Below, one piece after another: positions 23,120 to 31,907 of a DNA stretch of 64,000 nt. Numbering within the stretch: the stretch's first letter is position 1; each line of letters begins with the position of its first letter. The notes under the pieces are model-generated. The model searched no databases. It had not been told where the DNA came from and worked only from the letters and a program-made list of their open reading frames with translations. Both the position numbers and the translations under genes were made by a program. Source of the stretch: QHXW01 sp035297145 (GTDB lineage: Bacteria > Acidobacteriota > Terriglobia > Bryobacterales > Bryobacteraceae); NCBI GenBank assembly GCA_035297145.1, contig DATGZN010000036.1, positions 209,226 through 273,225 of the forward strand, read 5' to 3'.

Positions 23120-23578
23120 TCAGAGTACAAGGTCCCAGGGGCTCGGAAAGCCGCGAAATATTCCATGGTGGTCAACGGCGTTGGCGAATTCAGAGAAGGC
23201 CATATTGCCGATTGATAGATTATTCTCGATGCTCTGAATCGCAGATGGGACGGCACGGAAACTGCGGCCCCGATCTGCACTCAAGTCGATGACGAGAAGC
23301 GGGAAATCCGGATGGGTCATTCCGGTACTGTCCGCGACAATAAGGAACGAGTGATTGTAGTCGCCGGGCACACGTGCCAGGAGATCTTCCTGACTACAAT
23401 TCCGAAAAGCAGCGTCCTCAAGTCGCTCCACCAACGCGTGGAGCGTATCACCGGGCACAGGAACGGGCGTGCGTATCAGCCTCCAGATGGTCTTCCAGAC
23501 TTGCTGATTCTCAAAATCAGTGCGGATCACGAGAGGATGCGCAGTTTTTGGAAGTAGCTCCACGTTCGCAGATGGCAT
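23120..23578 (-). CDS. DUF6924-like protein
   Basis: 152 residues. The pattern LVIRTDFENQQVWKTIW, DYNHSFLIVADSTGMTHPDF, PLLVIDLSADRGRSFRAVPS, SIENNLSIGNMAFSEFANAV and DGIFRGF-like HHGIFRGF matches the family I know as DUF6924, found scattered in actinobacteria and acidobacteria. It appears cytoplasmic, without a signal peptide. Function unknown. It lies ten bases downstream of the Gfo/Idh/MocA gene on the same strand, so read-through is possible. Confidence 0.65.
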   Translation of the reverse strand: MPSANVELLPKTAHPLVIRTDFENQQVWKTIWRLIRTPVPVPGDTLHALVERLEDAAFRNCSQEDLLARVPGDYNHSFLIVADSTGMTHPDFPLLVIDLSADRGRSFRAVPSAIQSIENNLSIGNMAFSEFANAVDHHGIFRGFPSPWDLVL

Positions 23579-23588
23579 CGCGGGAGAC

Positions 23589-24671
23589 CTACCGCAGCGT
23601 CACAGTCTTTCCCGTTTGTGCCGATTCGCGGGCGGCGTCGAGGATCTCGGTCACGATCATGTTGTTTTCGAGCGAAGAGAGGCCGTAGGGCTTGAATTGG
23701 CCGCGGGTCACGCCAACCAAATACGAAATGGAATCGCGCTCCTCGGGCTTACGCTGAGCGGGCTTGCGCGTTTCCTCGGTGTCCTCTCCAGGCAGGCGGA
23801 CGTGCAGGCCGTCACCGCCGGTGGCGATGGCGTATCCGTGTTCGCCATAAACTTCAAAATCCTTGCGGTTGAAGGGCCAGTTCCAGGACGCTTGAATGAT
23901 GCCCTGCGCCTTTGGGTATTCCACCAGAACAGTGGCTTCGTCGTCGACGTGCGCGTAGATCGCAGGCTTGTCGGTCTGCACGATAGCGGTCACCTTGAGG
24001 GGACGCTGGTTGTCCATCATCCATGTCATCAGATTGGCGCCGTAGCATCCGAAATCGAAGAGCGCACCGGCACCGTTCTTGACCGGGTCGCTCAACCATG
24101 CGAAAAACTCGGGCTGGACGTGAATCTCCTTCGGCCCCTCGTGTCCATCCATGGCCACCATTTTGCGGATGTCGCCGGCGGCTTTGAGTTCGTGAATCAG
24201 ATTCCAGATTTCGCCGTGGCTGGGGTACCAAGTCGTCTCGTAATTGACGATCACCGCAATCTGATACCGCTTGGCGGCCGCTTCGATGGCGTGCGCCTGC
24301 TTCATATCGACCGCCAGCGGCTTTTCCATCATGACGGGAATGTGGTGCGGGGCGATAGCTTCGACAATGGCGGCGTGCGAGTAGGTATCGCTGAAAATAG
24401 CAACCGCTTCGGGCTTGACCGCATCCAGCATCTTGGGCAAGTCAGTGAATAGTGCGCTATCCGGGAATTGGTTCGCCTTGCCGTATTTGGCGAGCAGCGC
24501 GGAGTCGGGATCGTAAACGCCGACGATCTGGATGTCGCTCGTGCGCTTGGCCGCGTTGCTCAGGAATCCGGAAACATGACCATGATTCAAGCCCGCGATA
24601 GCCAGGCGCACGGGAGCTTGGGCGTGCACCAAGACAGCCGTCGCAACGGCTCCTAGGAACAAAATTCGCAT
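23589..24671 (-). CDS. Gfo/Idh/MocA-family oxidoreductase with signal peptide
   Basis: 360 residues. A signal peptide (MRILFLGAVATAVLVHAQA) precedes a Rossmann domain (VRLAIAGLNHGHVSGFL) and the conserved MMEKPLAVDM motif whose lysine is catalytic in this family. The C-terminal alpha/beta domain carries the usual substrate-binding strands (DFGCYGANLMTWMM). NAD(P)-dependent oxidation of sugars or sugar-like compounds is expected. Exported members, probably folded before Tat export or binding cofactor tightly, are frequent in Acidobacteria and Planctomycetes. The Rossmann glycine pattern is imperfect (GLNHGH). Confidence 0.85.
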   Translation of the reverse strand: MRILFLGAVATAVLVHAQAPVRLAIAGLNHGHVSGFLSNAAKRTSDIQIVGVYDPDSALLAKYGKANQFPDSALFTDLPKMLDAVKPEAVAIFSDTYSHAAIVEAIAPHHIPVMMEKPLAVDMKQAHAIEAAAKRYQIAVIVNYETTWYPSHGEIWNLIHELKAAGDIRKMVAMDGHEGPKEIHVQPEFFAWLSDPVKNGAGALFDFGCYGANLMTWMMDNQRPLKVTAIVQTDKPAIYAHVDDEATVLVEYPKAQGIIQASWNWPFNRKDFEVYGEHGYAIATGGDGLHVRLPGEDTEETRKPAQRKPEERDSISYLVGVTRGQFKPYGLSSLENNMIVTEILDAARESAQTGKTVTLR

Positions 24672-24706
24672 GATGGATCAAATGATAGCAGAGCAGGAGT
24701 GGCTGG

Positions 24707-25041
24707 CCCGGGCGTTGCGCTAGTTCTGGGTTGATCGATGGCGCGGAACGTCGATGGAGGGATGTAGCGCAGGGACACGCGCCGTTTGCGGGTACCTGCG
24801 GCTGTGAGGTAGGCACCTGAGAAAAGCCGCGGGTATCCCGCCAACAACGCGTTAGCCCCGCGCTACAGGAATGGGTGGTTCATTCGAAACAATTTCGCCA
24901 GTGAAAAGACCGCCGCCAAGATCAACGTACTTTTAGCGCACTACCGGCCCGGGCGTTGCGTATTGGTGGCGCGGTTCGGGTCGTCACGTTTAGAAAAAGC
25001 CGCGGGTATCCCGCCAACCCCGCGGTATCCCCGCGCTACAG
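24707..25041. repeat. Two copies of a GC-rich intergenic repeat
   Basis: The 364-base gap between two oxidoreductase genes holds two similar units. Each starts CCCGGGCGTTGCG (24707-24719; 24948-24960) and ends AAAAGCCGCGGGTATCCCGCC to CCGCGCTACAG (24822-24868; 24995-25041). The middles differ. No gene is visible between them. The second copy contributes the TAG stop of the downstream minus-strand gene (25036-25038), so the repeat has invaded the gene's end. Confidence 0.65.
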
Positions 25042-26394
25042 CTTATACGGCGCGCGATATTCGTATTGCAGGAACTCGTTGGCCTGGGGGTTGTTGGTGA
25101 AGCGCTCGACTTCCCCGTCCCAGGTCAGGTAACTGCCGGTTTTGTGGGCGATGTTGCCGATGAGCGACGGCACAGTAGATAAGTGGCCGATCAGCACGTC
25201 AGCATTGCACTTTGCGCGGCTCTTGATGCAATCCAGAAAATTGCGGGCGTGGCCCGTGGTGTCGTAGGTGACGGGTACTTGGACGCTCTTCGGTTCGATG
25301 ACGGTTTTCAGGGATTTGGACACGCGCTCGCCGCCGGCACGATTGGTTGGATTGCCGTAGCCTTTAGCCTGATCGTAACCCTCGTAGGCATCGCCGATTT
25401 TCTCGGGCACCACTTCCCAACTCTCGTAGCGGATGTACAAAGTTCCCTTGGTGCCACGCAGTTCGATCTCCGAGTTTTTCGCATTGGATGGCGCGGCGTT
25501 GGCGTTGTACTGCTCGAAGACAACTAGCGTCGGCCCGCCGAACTCCCACAGCACTTCGAGAGTGTCGGGGATCTCACGATTGTCGTGAATACCCGCGTAT
25601 TTTCCGCCGATGGCCGTCACGCTGCGCGGTGAATCCTGCCCCAGGCACCAGCGAATCACGTCTACATAGTGGACGCCGAAATTCGTGAGCTGGCCGCCAG
25701 AGTAATTGTAGAACCAGCGGAAATTGTAGTAGGCGCGATTCGAGTTGTAGGGCACCTTGGGCGCGGGACCCAGCCAGTGATCCCACTCCCACTCGCTTGG
25801 CGCGGGGCCATCCGAAGCCGGACCGAGACCGTTCGGCCATTCGTTGTGAATATGGAAACAGCGGGCAACGGTGACGTGGCCGATGCCGCCGGAGCGAACG
25901 AATTCGGCGGCCTGTTGATAAGTTCTCCAGGAGCGGCGATTGGTCCCGACTTGCGTGACGCGCTTGGTGCGCTCCACCGTTTGCACCATTTTGCGGCCTT
26001 CCACCACCGTCAAGCTGAGCGGCTTCTCGACATACACGTCCTTACCGGCGTTGCAGGCATCGATGAACATCAGGGCGTGCCAGTGATCGGGCGTAGCGAT
26101 GACCACGGCATCGACGTCTTTGTTTTCGAGGAGCTGCTTGTACTCTTTGTACCGCGTGGGTGTGGCGCGGGACTTTTTCACGGCGAGATCCAGATAGTCG
26201 TCGCGGAGATCGCAGACGGCTGCGGTGTGGCAGTCGCCGTGTTCGAGGAACGCATCGTGGACCTGATCGCCGCGGTTGCCCAGGCCAATGTAGCCCACAC
26301 GCACGCGGTCGTTCGCGCCGAGAATTCGGGAATAGCTGAGCGCCGTGGCGAGGCTGGCGCCTCGGGCAAAATCGCGGCGGGTCAGATGGTTCAT
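25036..26394 (-). CDS. Tat-exported Gfo/Idh/MocA-family oxidoreductase
   Basis: 452 residues. The N-terminus HLTRRDFARGASLATAL is a twin-arginine signal. RVRVGYIGLGNRGDQVHDAF is the NAD(P) motif and DVYVEKPLSLTV carries the catalytic EKP. The C-terminal domain includes QLTNFGVHYVDVIRWCLG. Many acidobacterial and planctomycete paralogues act on glycan breakdown products; the substrate here is unknown. The stop codon lies inside a copy of an intergenic repeat. A good AGGAGG precedes the ATG on the minus strand. Confidence 0.9.
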   Translation of the reverse strand: MNHLTRRDFARGASLATALSYSRILGANDRVRVGYIGLGNRGDQVHDAFLEHGDCHTAAVCDLRDDYLDLAVKKSRATPTRYKEYKQLLENKDVDAVVIATPDHWHALMFIDACNAGKDVYVEKPLSLTVVEGRKMVQTVERTKRVTQVGTNRRSWRTYQQAAEFVRSGGIGHVTVARCFHIHNEWPNGLGPASDGPAPSEWEWDHWLGPAPKVPYNSNRAYYNFRWFYNYSGGQLTNFGVHYVDVIRWCLGQDSPRSVTAIGGKYAGIHDNREIPDTLEVLWEFGGPTLVVFEQYNANAAPSNAKNSEIELRGTKGTLYIRYESWEVVPEKIGDAYEGYDQAKGYGNPTNRAGGERVSKSLKTVIEPKSVQVPVTYDTTGHARNFLDCIKSRAKCNADVLIGHLSTVPSLIGNIAHKTGSYLTWDGEVERFTNNPQANEFLQYEYRAPYKL

Positions 26395-26589
26395 GGGGCC
26401 TCCTGTTCACTAGAAGACTATCAAACTGGGGTCGCAGGAGGATCAGGCACGTAATTCCGTCATCCTGCACATCGTCAGCGCCGAATCCGTTGAAGATGAC
26501 GTGCAGCCTGCGCTGGCCGCTCGAACCAGGCTATCGCGCAGAGGCAAAACATTCGGCACAATCCGGCGAAGAGTGGGTATTCTAGAGTG

Positions 26590-28152
26590 ATGCCTGTCGA
26601 GCAGCAGAAGACTCCCTCTAAGCAGGACGCGGTTCTCAGGCCGGCGACGCTCAGGCGGGAATTGCTGCTCCTGTTTCTAATGGTCCTTTCGGTTTTCGTG
26701 ATGACCTCAGCAGGGTTCGATACCTCGGAAGCCAGATACCACTACATGGTTGCGCGGCAGATCGTGACACACGGCTCGCTTAGCTTCAGCGACCCGCCGA
26801 AGGGGATTTTTACGGTAGGTCCTAACGGTCGTACCTACGCTTCTCATGAAATCGGGAATACAATCTTTCTCATTCCGGTCGCGGTTTTCAACCTCGGGCT
26901 GGAAAAGGCACTCGCGCCTAGATTGGACAGCCGAAGGCTTGACTATGTTACTGGATTCTTTGTGGCCTTGGTACCGGCGGTTTACTGCGCAATAACAACG
27001 GTGCTGCTGTATGCGCTGCTTCGTGTAGTATTTGACAAATCGCTGACGACGGCTTTGGCCGCCTCTCTTGCCTTCACATTCTGTACTTTTGTTTGGACCT
27101 ACTCACGAAACCTGTTCGACGGCGTCTTATGCATGGCTCTGCTGACAGGGGCGATGCTGGCCATGATGCAGTTTCGAAGGACGGCCAGTACCCGCCTCTT
27201 TCTGCTCGCCCTCACATTGCTTGGCTGTGGCGTGATCACCCGGCTATCCATGGTGCTAGCGCTAGTTGCCTTTTGGGTGTATGTCACGATTCTCTTCTGG
27301 CGGGATCGTACGCGGATGATCCGCCTTGTACTCCTGGGAGGGGCGGTGCTTCTCCCGTTCGCGGCTTGGCAGGCTTATTACAACCTTCTTCGGACCGGCA
27401 ACTGGCTTCTATCGCCGGTACAGACGGCTCAGTATCCGGCTAATGCGTTGACGGGTAATCTCGCGCTGGGGCTGGCATATATGTTATTCAGCCCGGGTAA
27501 AAGTGTCTTCGTGTACTTTCCGCTTGCGGTGTTGTCGGTGCTTTGCTTCCGCCGATTCCGAACTGCCTACCGGCCGGAAGCGGTCTTCGTGGCCGTGCTC
27601 TCGGGATTGTGGCTGCTCCTCCACGCCAAGCTTGCCGCGTTCACGTTGGCTTGGGGGCCAAAATATCTCATAACAATTGCGCCAGTCCTTGCTTTGCCTG
27701 CGTGCGTCGTTTGGGAATCGATGACTGAAAATTTTATCCGCCGCAGTATTCTCTCATTTGCACTCGCCTGGGGCTTTGTACTTTCGGCATCGTCGATTAT
27801 TGGAAACTGGTTCTTTCGCGTGCAACTTGCCTCTGTGCAGGGAAGAGATCGAGACATGGTGTGGTCGCTGAGCGGCGGGCAAGCGCTGGATATGATTACG
27901 GGCGCCGCATCGAACTTTCGGAACATTATCCTGCACCAACCGGGCCCCACCATTCCAGATCTTTCCCCGGCGAACCGATACGCTTCGAACACGGTCAACG
28001 TATGGTTCAATTCGGCCGCCTACAATGGGGCTCCGCGGGTGCTACTTGCTGGCATAGCACTAGTGCTGGTGATGGTTGCGGCATATTGTCTGGTTACTTT
28101 CCGTCAACTGATCGTCCGAAACCGTCGCACGGAACAGCACGAAGTTGCGTAG
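26590..28152 (+). CDS. GT39-like integral membrane protein
   Basis: 520 residues with about ten to twelve hydrophobic helices. After the first helix (LLLLFLMVLSVFVMTSAGF) comes DTSEARYHYMVARQIVTHG, resembling the periplasmic loop with acidic residues that is catalytic in lipid-linked sugar transferases (GT39/ArnT fold). YASHEIGNTIFLIPVAVF follows. Such enzymes use polyprenyl-phosphate sugars. The actual acceptor is unknown. A TATTCT lies six bases before this ATG, so the message could be leaderless; a GTG three bases earlier is an alternative. Confidence 0.75.
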   Translation: MPVEQQKTPSKQDAVLRPATLRRELLLLFLMVLSVFVMTSAGFDTSEARYHYMVARQIVTHGSLSFSDPPKGIFTVGPNGRTYASHEIGNTIFLIPVAVFNLGLEKALAPRLDSRRLDYVTGFFVALVPAVYCAITTVLLYALLRVVFDKSLTTALAASLAFTFCTFVWTYSRNLFDGVLCMALLTGAMLAMMQFRRTASTRLFLLALTLLGCGVITRLSMVLALVAFWVYVTILFWRDRTRMIRLVLLGGAVLLPFAAWQAYYNLLRTGNWLLSPVQTAQYPANALTGNLALGLAYMLFSPGKSVFVYFPLAVLSVLCFRRFRTAYRPEAVFVAVLSGLWLLLHAKLAAFTLAWGPKYLITIAPVLALPACVVWESMTENFIRRSILSFALAWGFVLSASSIIGNWFFRVQLASVQGRDRDMVWSLSGGQALDMITGAASNFRNIILHQPGPTIPDLSPANRYASNTVNVWFNSAAYNGAPRVLLAGIALVLVMVAAYCLVTFRQLIVRNRRTEQHEVA

Positions 28153-28271
28153 ATTATAAGCGCAATCATCAGACCTGTATTACTACCGGACTTCCGTCTG
28201 TCGAAGCCGGGAAATGCTTCGTGGAGCAGGCCGCGACAAAGAATCTCCGGGGAATCTGCTATCAAACTCGG

Positions 28272-28889
28272 TCACAGCAGGATCAATCCGCGGCGCATCC
28301 CGGTGGCGACGGCTTCGGCGCGGCTGGAGACGTTGAGTTTGGTAAAGATCGAAGTGATATGAAATTTCACGGTGTGCTCGGAGATGCCGAGCTTCCACGC
28401 AATGTTTTTGTTTGCGAGTCCCTCGGCGAGCATGCGCAGGACCTCTATTTCGCGCGGAGTGAGGAAAGCGTCCGCGGTCGCCGGCGTTTGCGGCGCCGGC
28501 CCGGCGATGGACATTGAAGCCAGCAGATCGGGATGCAGGACGATGAGTCCTTCCACCACGGCGGCGATAGCGGCCAGGATTTCCGCAGCGGCTGCGTCGA
28601 GCGGTAGCACCGCGCGAGGTCCGGAGTGAGGGGACGCGAGGATCGTGGCGGCGTCCTCGCGGCCGGTCAGCAGGACGAAGATGGGTCCGGAGGCGAGGAG
28701 CGGCTCGATCGCGTCCTCCATTGCGCCGCGATTCTCCAATAACACGACGTCGGGTTGCAGTTCGCGGATGCGCTCCGCAAGAGCAGCCGGATCCGCGCTG
28801 CCGGCGAGCGAGAATGCCGGAGATTGCGCGATGACAGCCTCCAGACCAGCTCGTGCGACAGCCGTCTCGGCGGCGACCAGGATGCGCAC
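28272..28889 (-). CDS. LuxR-type response regulator with a degenerate receiver domain
   Basis: 205 residues. The C-terminal GerE/LuxR helix-turn-helix is intact (LTPREIEVLRMLAEGLANKN, then IAWKLGISEHTVKFHITSIF). The N-terminal half has receiver-like length and hydrophobic pattern (MRILVAAETAVARAGLEAVI, then PDVVLLENRG), but the usual acidic pair is AE and the phospho-acceptor Asp is Glu52. It is therefore unlikely to be phosphorylated normally. The GTG start overlaps the stop of the protease-like gene by one base (TAGTG), so the two are coupled. Role inferred: a constitutive or ligand-responsive regulator. Confidence 0.85.
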   Translation of the reverse strand: MRILVAAETAVARAGLEAVIAQSPAFSLAGSADPAALAERIRELQPDVVLLENRGAMEDAIEPLLASGPIFVLLTGREDAATILASPHSGPRAVLPLDAAAAEILAAIAAVVEGLIVLHPDLLASMSIAGPAPQTPATADAFLTPREIEVLRMLAEGLANKNIAWKLGISEHTVKFHITSIFTKLNVSSRAEAVATGMRRGLILL

Positions 28890-29716
28890 TACCCCACGTC
28901 CGCTCCCGCCGGTTGCGGTTCGAAATCCACTTCGCACGTCGCGGGCCGGCCACCGCGCAAAACATCGAGAACCAAGCTTTCGTCCGCGGCATCGAGTGCC
29001 AACGCCAGATCGAACGGCGCTTCAAATGGCCGGCCGCCGGCTCCGGTCAGGACGTCGCCGATCCGTAATCCGGCGTGCTGTGCAGGGCCGTCCGCATCGA
29101 TCTCTAGAATCAGTAGACCGAATTGCGGAACAGTGACCGGTTGCACAGTGACACCCAAGCGGCGAGCCGCTTTGCCACGCCGCGCCACAAAACGCGCGAC
29201 GATGTTGCTCGGAATGGCGAGCGCCAGTCGGCTCACGACCATGGTGTTGATGCCGATCACACGGCCCTGCGCATCGGCCAGCGGACCGCCGGAGTTGCCG
29301 GGCGCAAGCCGCACGTCAGACTGAATCCATCGCCGCGTTTCGCCCGCGTGGACAATGCCCACGGTCACGGTTCCTGGCTGCCCGTAAGGGCTTCCCACCG
29401 CCAGCACCAGTTCGCCCACGCGCAGCGAATCGGAATCGGCGGTGGTTGCCGCGGGGAGATCTTTGGCGCCGGTATCGAGCAGGGCCAGGTCGAGTTGAGG
29501 ATCGTGTGCCGCAATCGTGGCACTGAGCCGGTGCCCGCCGGCAAGTGTGATCTTGGCGCCGGATCGCCGCACGACGTGCGCATTCGTGACAATAACGCCA
29601 TCCGCGCTCCAAATTACGCCGGAACCGCCGCCGCGTCCGACGCCTTCCACCTGCACCGTGAACTGCCGCACGCGCTCGGCAGTTTGCGATAAGCCTTCCG
29701 CAAGCAATGCCGGCAT
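28889..29716 (-). CDS. Trypsin-like (S1C/HtrA) protease with PDZ domain, no signal peptide
   Basis: 275 residues. The catalytic triad is present: H47 in VIVTNAHVV, D76 in QLDLALL and S142 in APGNSGGPL. A PDZ-type domain follows (GLLILEIDADGPAQHAGLRI, then GDVLTGAGG). No signal or membrane segment precedes the domain, so it appears cytoplasmic, unlike classic DegP/HtrA. The ATG at 29716 has AGGAGAGG upstream and lies one base after the stop of the preceding, similar gene. It is the middle gene of a three-gene operon. Confidence 0.87.
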   Translation of the reverse strand: MPALLAEGLSQTAERVRQFTVQVEGVGRGGGSGVIWSADGVIVTNAHVVRRSGAKITLAGGHRLSATIAAHDPQLDLALLDTGAKDLPAATTADSDSLRVGELVLAVGSPYGQPGTVTVGIVHAGETRRWIQSDVRLAPGNSGGPLADAQGRVIGINTMVVSRLALAIPSNIVARFVARRGKAARRLGVTVQPVTVPQFGLLILEIDADGPAQHAGLRIGDVLTGAGGRPFEAPFDLALALDAADESLVLDVLRGGRPATCEVDFEPQPAGADVG

Positions 29717-29717
29717 G

Positions 29718-30602
29718 TCACCTCTCTCCTTTCGGGCGCTCGCCCACGGTGATTTCGATTTCCTTGTTTTCGCCGCCACGAACAATGGATGCCTTCAATT
29801 TATTGTCGACGCTCGCCGGGCCCAGGTTGGCATGTACGTCGTCGGTGTCGGTCACCGGTGCGCCGTTCAATTGCAGCAGCACATCTCCGATGAGCAGGCC
29901 CGCGCGGCCTGCGGGACCGTCGGTCTGCACGTCGATCACTATAACGCCACTGCGCCCGTCGGGAAGCCGCACAGGATGCATGCCGAGGCCCAAATACCCA
30001 CGCGCGACTCGCCCTTTTTCCAACAGATCCTGAACAACGCGATTCACGGTGGAAATGGGAATCGCCACCGGCATCACGCGGGAAAGGCCGGAGGTATTGA
30101 TGCCGAGCACGCGGCCTTCGACGTCCACCAGCGGCCCGCCGGAAAAGCCGGGATAGAGGGCGACGTCGAGACGCACGAGCTGGTCCACATGGCCGGAGCG
30201 CCAGGTTCTCCAGGCGCCGCTCAGCCCGCTGATCACGCCGAGGCTGGCGTTCACGCCGCGCTCGCTCGAGCGCCCAAGGGCGATGACGACGTGGCCGGGT
30301 TTCAGACTGGCGCCGTCGCCTAGTTCAGCCGCGCCCGCATCGCCTGCTTCCAGCTTCAGAACAGCGAGATCGGTGCCGGCATCTTTTCCCGCGAGGGTTG
30401 CAGCCACGTTGCGGCCGTCGGGCAAGGTGACGGTGATTTCCTCTTCCCGCTTGAGCGCGTGTTCCGCGGTGACCACTACATTCGCCCGCCACAACACACC
30501 GCTCGAGGGCATGTGCTGGCGGCCATGGACGGCGACCACGGCGCGCCCGCCGCGCTCCACTGCCGCGGCAAGATCATTCGATAAAGCAGATAGCGTACTC
30601 AT
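29718..30602 (-). CDS. Second trypsin-like (S1C/HtrA) protease with PDZ domain, no signal peptide
   Basis: 294 residues. Triad: H48 in VVVTAEHAL, D78 in GTDLAVLKL, S154 in PGFSGGPLV. A PDZ domain follows (SGVIVIDVQTDGPAGRAGLL, then IGDVLLQLNGAPV). There is no export signal from the start at 30602; the longer frame from 30716 adds 38 residues that do not look like one either. This gene and the next are clear paralogues, probably from tandem duplication, and sit upstream of the degenerate response regulator. The start codon choice is moderately certain. Confidence 0.85.
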   Translation of the reverse strand: MSTLSALSNDLAAAVERGGRAVVAVHGRQHMPSSGVLWRANVVVTAEHALKREEEITVTLPDGRNVAATLAGKDAGTDLAVLKLEAGDAGAAELGDGASLKPGHVVIALGRSSERGVNASLGVISGLSGAWRTWRSGHVDQLVRLDVALYPGFSGGPLVDVEGRVLGINTSGLSRVMPVAIPISTVNRVVQDLLEKGRVARGYLGLGMHPVRLPDGRSGVIVIDVQTDGPAGRAGLLIGDVLLQLNGAPVTDTDDVHANLGPASVDNKLKASIVRGGENKEIEITVGERPKGER

Positions 30603-30864
30603 GCCTTTAGCGTGCCCCAAAACCGGCCTTGCAGGGAACTCCACAAACGGGCAGGAGCCGGCCTGGAAGATCGGCCAGGTGAGGGCTGCGCGCTTTCCGT
30701 CGGTGCTTGTATTCAACGTTAATGCTGGCTTACTATCGCTTATAGTGGATTAGATTACCCGCGGCGGTTCCACCCATCTGGCGATCTACCGCTGCCCGCA
30801 ACCCCCCAGTGGCCCGGTGTCCCCAGCCGGAGCGCTGTGACGATTACAGTTTTGGAGCAAACCC

Positions 30865-31737
30865 GTGTCCTCTGAACTTCGAAGCCCAACCGGTCAGGAT
30901 ATTCGTGAATTCTACGATTCGCAGACCCGTCGAAAGTTGCGCGACTTCATTGACGGCAATGACCGCGTGGAGGCGGCGTGGCTGATGCTGACGGAATGGT
31001 TGCCCACTCCGTGCAATTCGGTTCTCGAAGTCGGATGCGGCATCGGTTTTGTCAGTTGGCGAATCGCGAGCATCATTCCTCACGCGAAGGTCCTCGGCCT
31101 TGACGTGAGTCCCAAGAGTGTTGAGATCGCCACGCGGCTGTTCAAACGGCCGAATCTAACCTTCAAGGAGCAGTTGCTGCTGCCTGGATCGCTTGGCGAA
31201 CGCTTTGATTGCGTCTTGCTGATGGATGTGTACGAACACATCGAGCCCGCCGCTCGCGGCAATCTGCATGCCGCCGTCGGCGAGGTATTGTCCGACACGG
31301 GCCGCGTCGTTCTTAGTTTCCCCTCGCCATGGATGCTGGCCTGGCAACGTCTCCATCAACCTGAGGAAATTCAGCCGATCGATGAACAGATCACATGGAG
31401 GGAAATCGGCCGATTCGCCGCTGATATCGGGCGCGAGGTGCTGTGCTTGAAGAGTGTGAATGTCTGGCACGTGGGCGACTACTGCCACGCCGTACTGGGC
31501 AGGATTGAATTCCCAACCCCCTTGCCAAGAGCACGCTCCTCTTCGAGATCACTGAAAGCTCGCGTTTACAACCGCGTGCTGTCGAAGGTGACGCGAGATT
31601 CCGATCGTTCGCGGTCATCCCGCCGAGAACGACTTGCCATGGTGCGCCAAGCCTTCGGCGCGAAATATGACCCCAGTGATCCATCCCCTTTGGAATTGCC
31701 TGCGCGTCGAGACAGCTCCAATCCTGGCCAAAAATAG
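30865..31737 (+). CDS. Class I SAM-dependent methyltransferase
   Basis: 290 residues. Motif I (NSVLEVGCGIGFVSWRIA) and the acidic end of strand 2 (AKVLGLDVSP) define the SAM-binding fold; FDCVLLMDVYEHIEP is motif II. The C-terminal 70 residues are basic and low in complexity, outside the methyltransferase core. Located at the border of a glycan-synthesis island, it may methylate a sugar, though small-molecule substrates cannot be excluded. The start is a GTG with TTGGAGC eight bases upstream. Confidence 0.8.
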   Translation: MSSELRSPTGQDIREFYDSQTRRKLRDFIDGNDRVEAAWLMLTEWLPTPCNSVLEVGCGIGFVSWRIASIIPHAKVLGLDVSPKSVEIATRLFKRPNLTFKEQLLLPGSLGERFDCVLLMDVYEHIEPAARGNLHAAVGEVLSDTGRVVLSFPSPWMLAWQRLHQPEEIQPIDEQITWREIGRFAADIGREVLCLKSVNVWHVGDYCHAVLGRIEFPTPLPRARSSSRSLKARVYNRVLSKVTRDSDRSRSSRRERLAMVRQAFGAKYDPSDPSPLELPARRDSSNPGQK

Positions 31738-31781
31738 AGGTGTCCGGCAATAGCGTGCGAGCGCTGGCGCAGTTTCCGCTC

Positions 31782-31791
31782 CTGGTATAAT
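31782..31791 (+). promoter_or_regulatory. Extended -10 promoter before the flippase gene
   Basis: CTGGTATAAT contains a perfect TATAAT (31786-31791) with the TGn extension. No convincing -35 box is needed in such promoters and none is seen. Transcription would begin near 31798, leaving a leader of about 110 bases before the flippase ATG. Confidence 0.6.
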
Positions 31792-31807
31792 GAACGGATT
31801 GCTGCCT

Positions 31808-31839
31808 ACCAACGCCCCCGTGAGCACCGGTCTTACGAC
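31808..31839 (+). promoter_or_regulatory. Strong hairpin in the flippase leader
   Basis: GCCCCCGT pairs perfectly with ACGGGGGC across a loop of about 16 bases (GAGCACCGGTCTTACG). A second small stem, CTCTG/CAGAG (about 31874-31889), follows. There is no T-run, so it is not a standard terminator. It might be an attenuator-like or RNA-binding leader element; no known riboswitch class was recognised. Confidence 0.4.
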
Positions 31840-31907
31840 GGGGGCATTAGCTTGCGACTGAGCGTCCTTACCTCTGATATTCCAGAGAGCCGGCTCGACT
31901 AGATCAA

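Noticed and set aside
23520..24452. A 310-codon plus-strand frame opposite the first Gfo/Idh/MocA gene
   Set aside because: It is the mirror of a well-supported gene and has no recognisable motif or start signal.
28183..29025. A 280-codon Arg-rich minus-strand frame across the response regulator
   Set aside because: It is an out-of-frame shadow of the LuxR-type regulator, which has clear conserved motifs and a coupled start.
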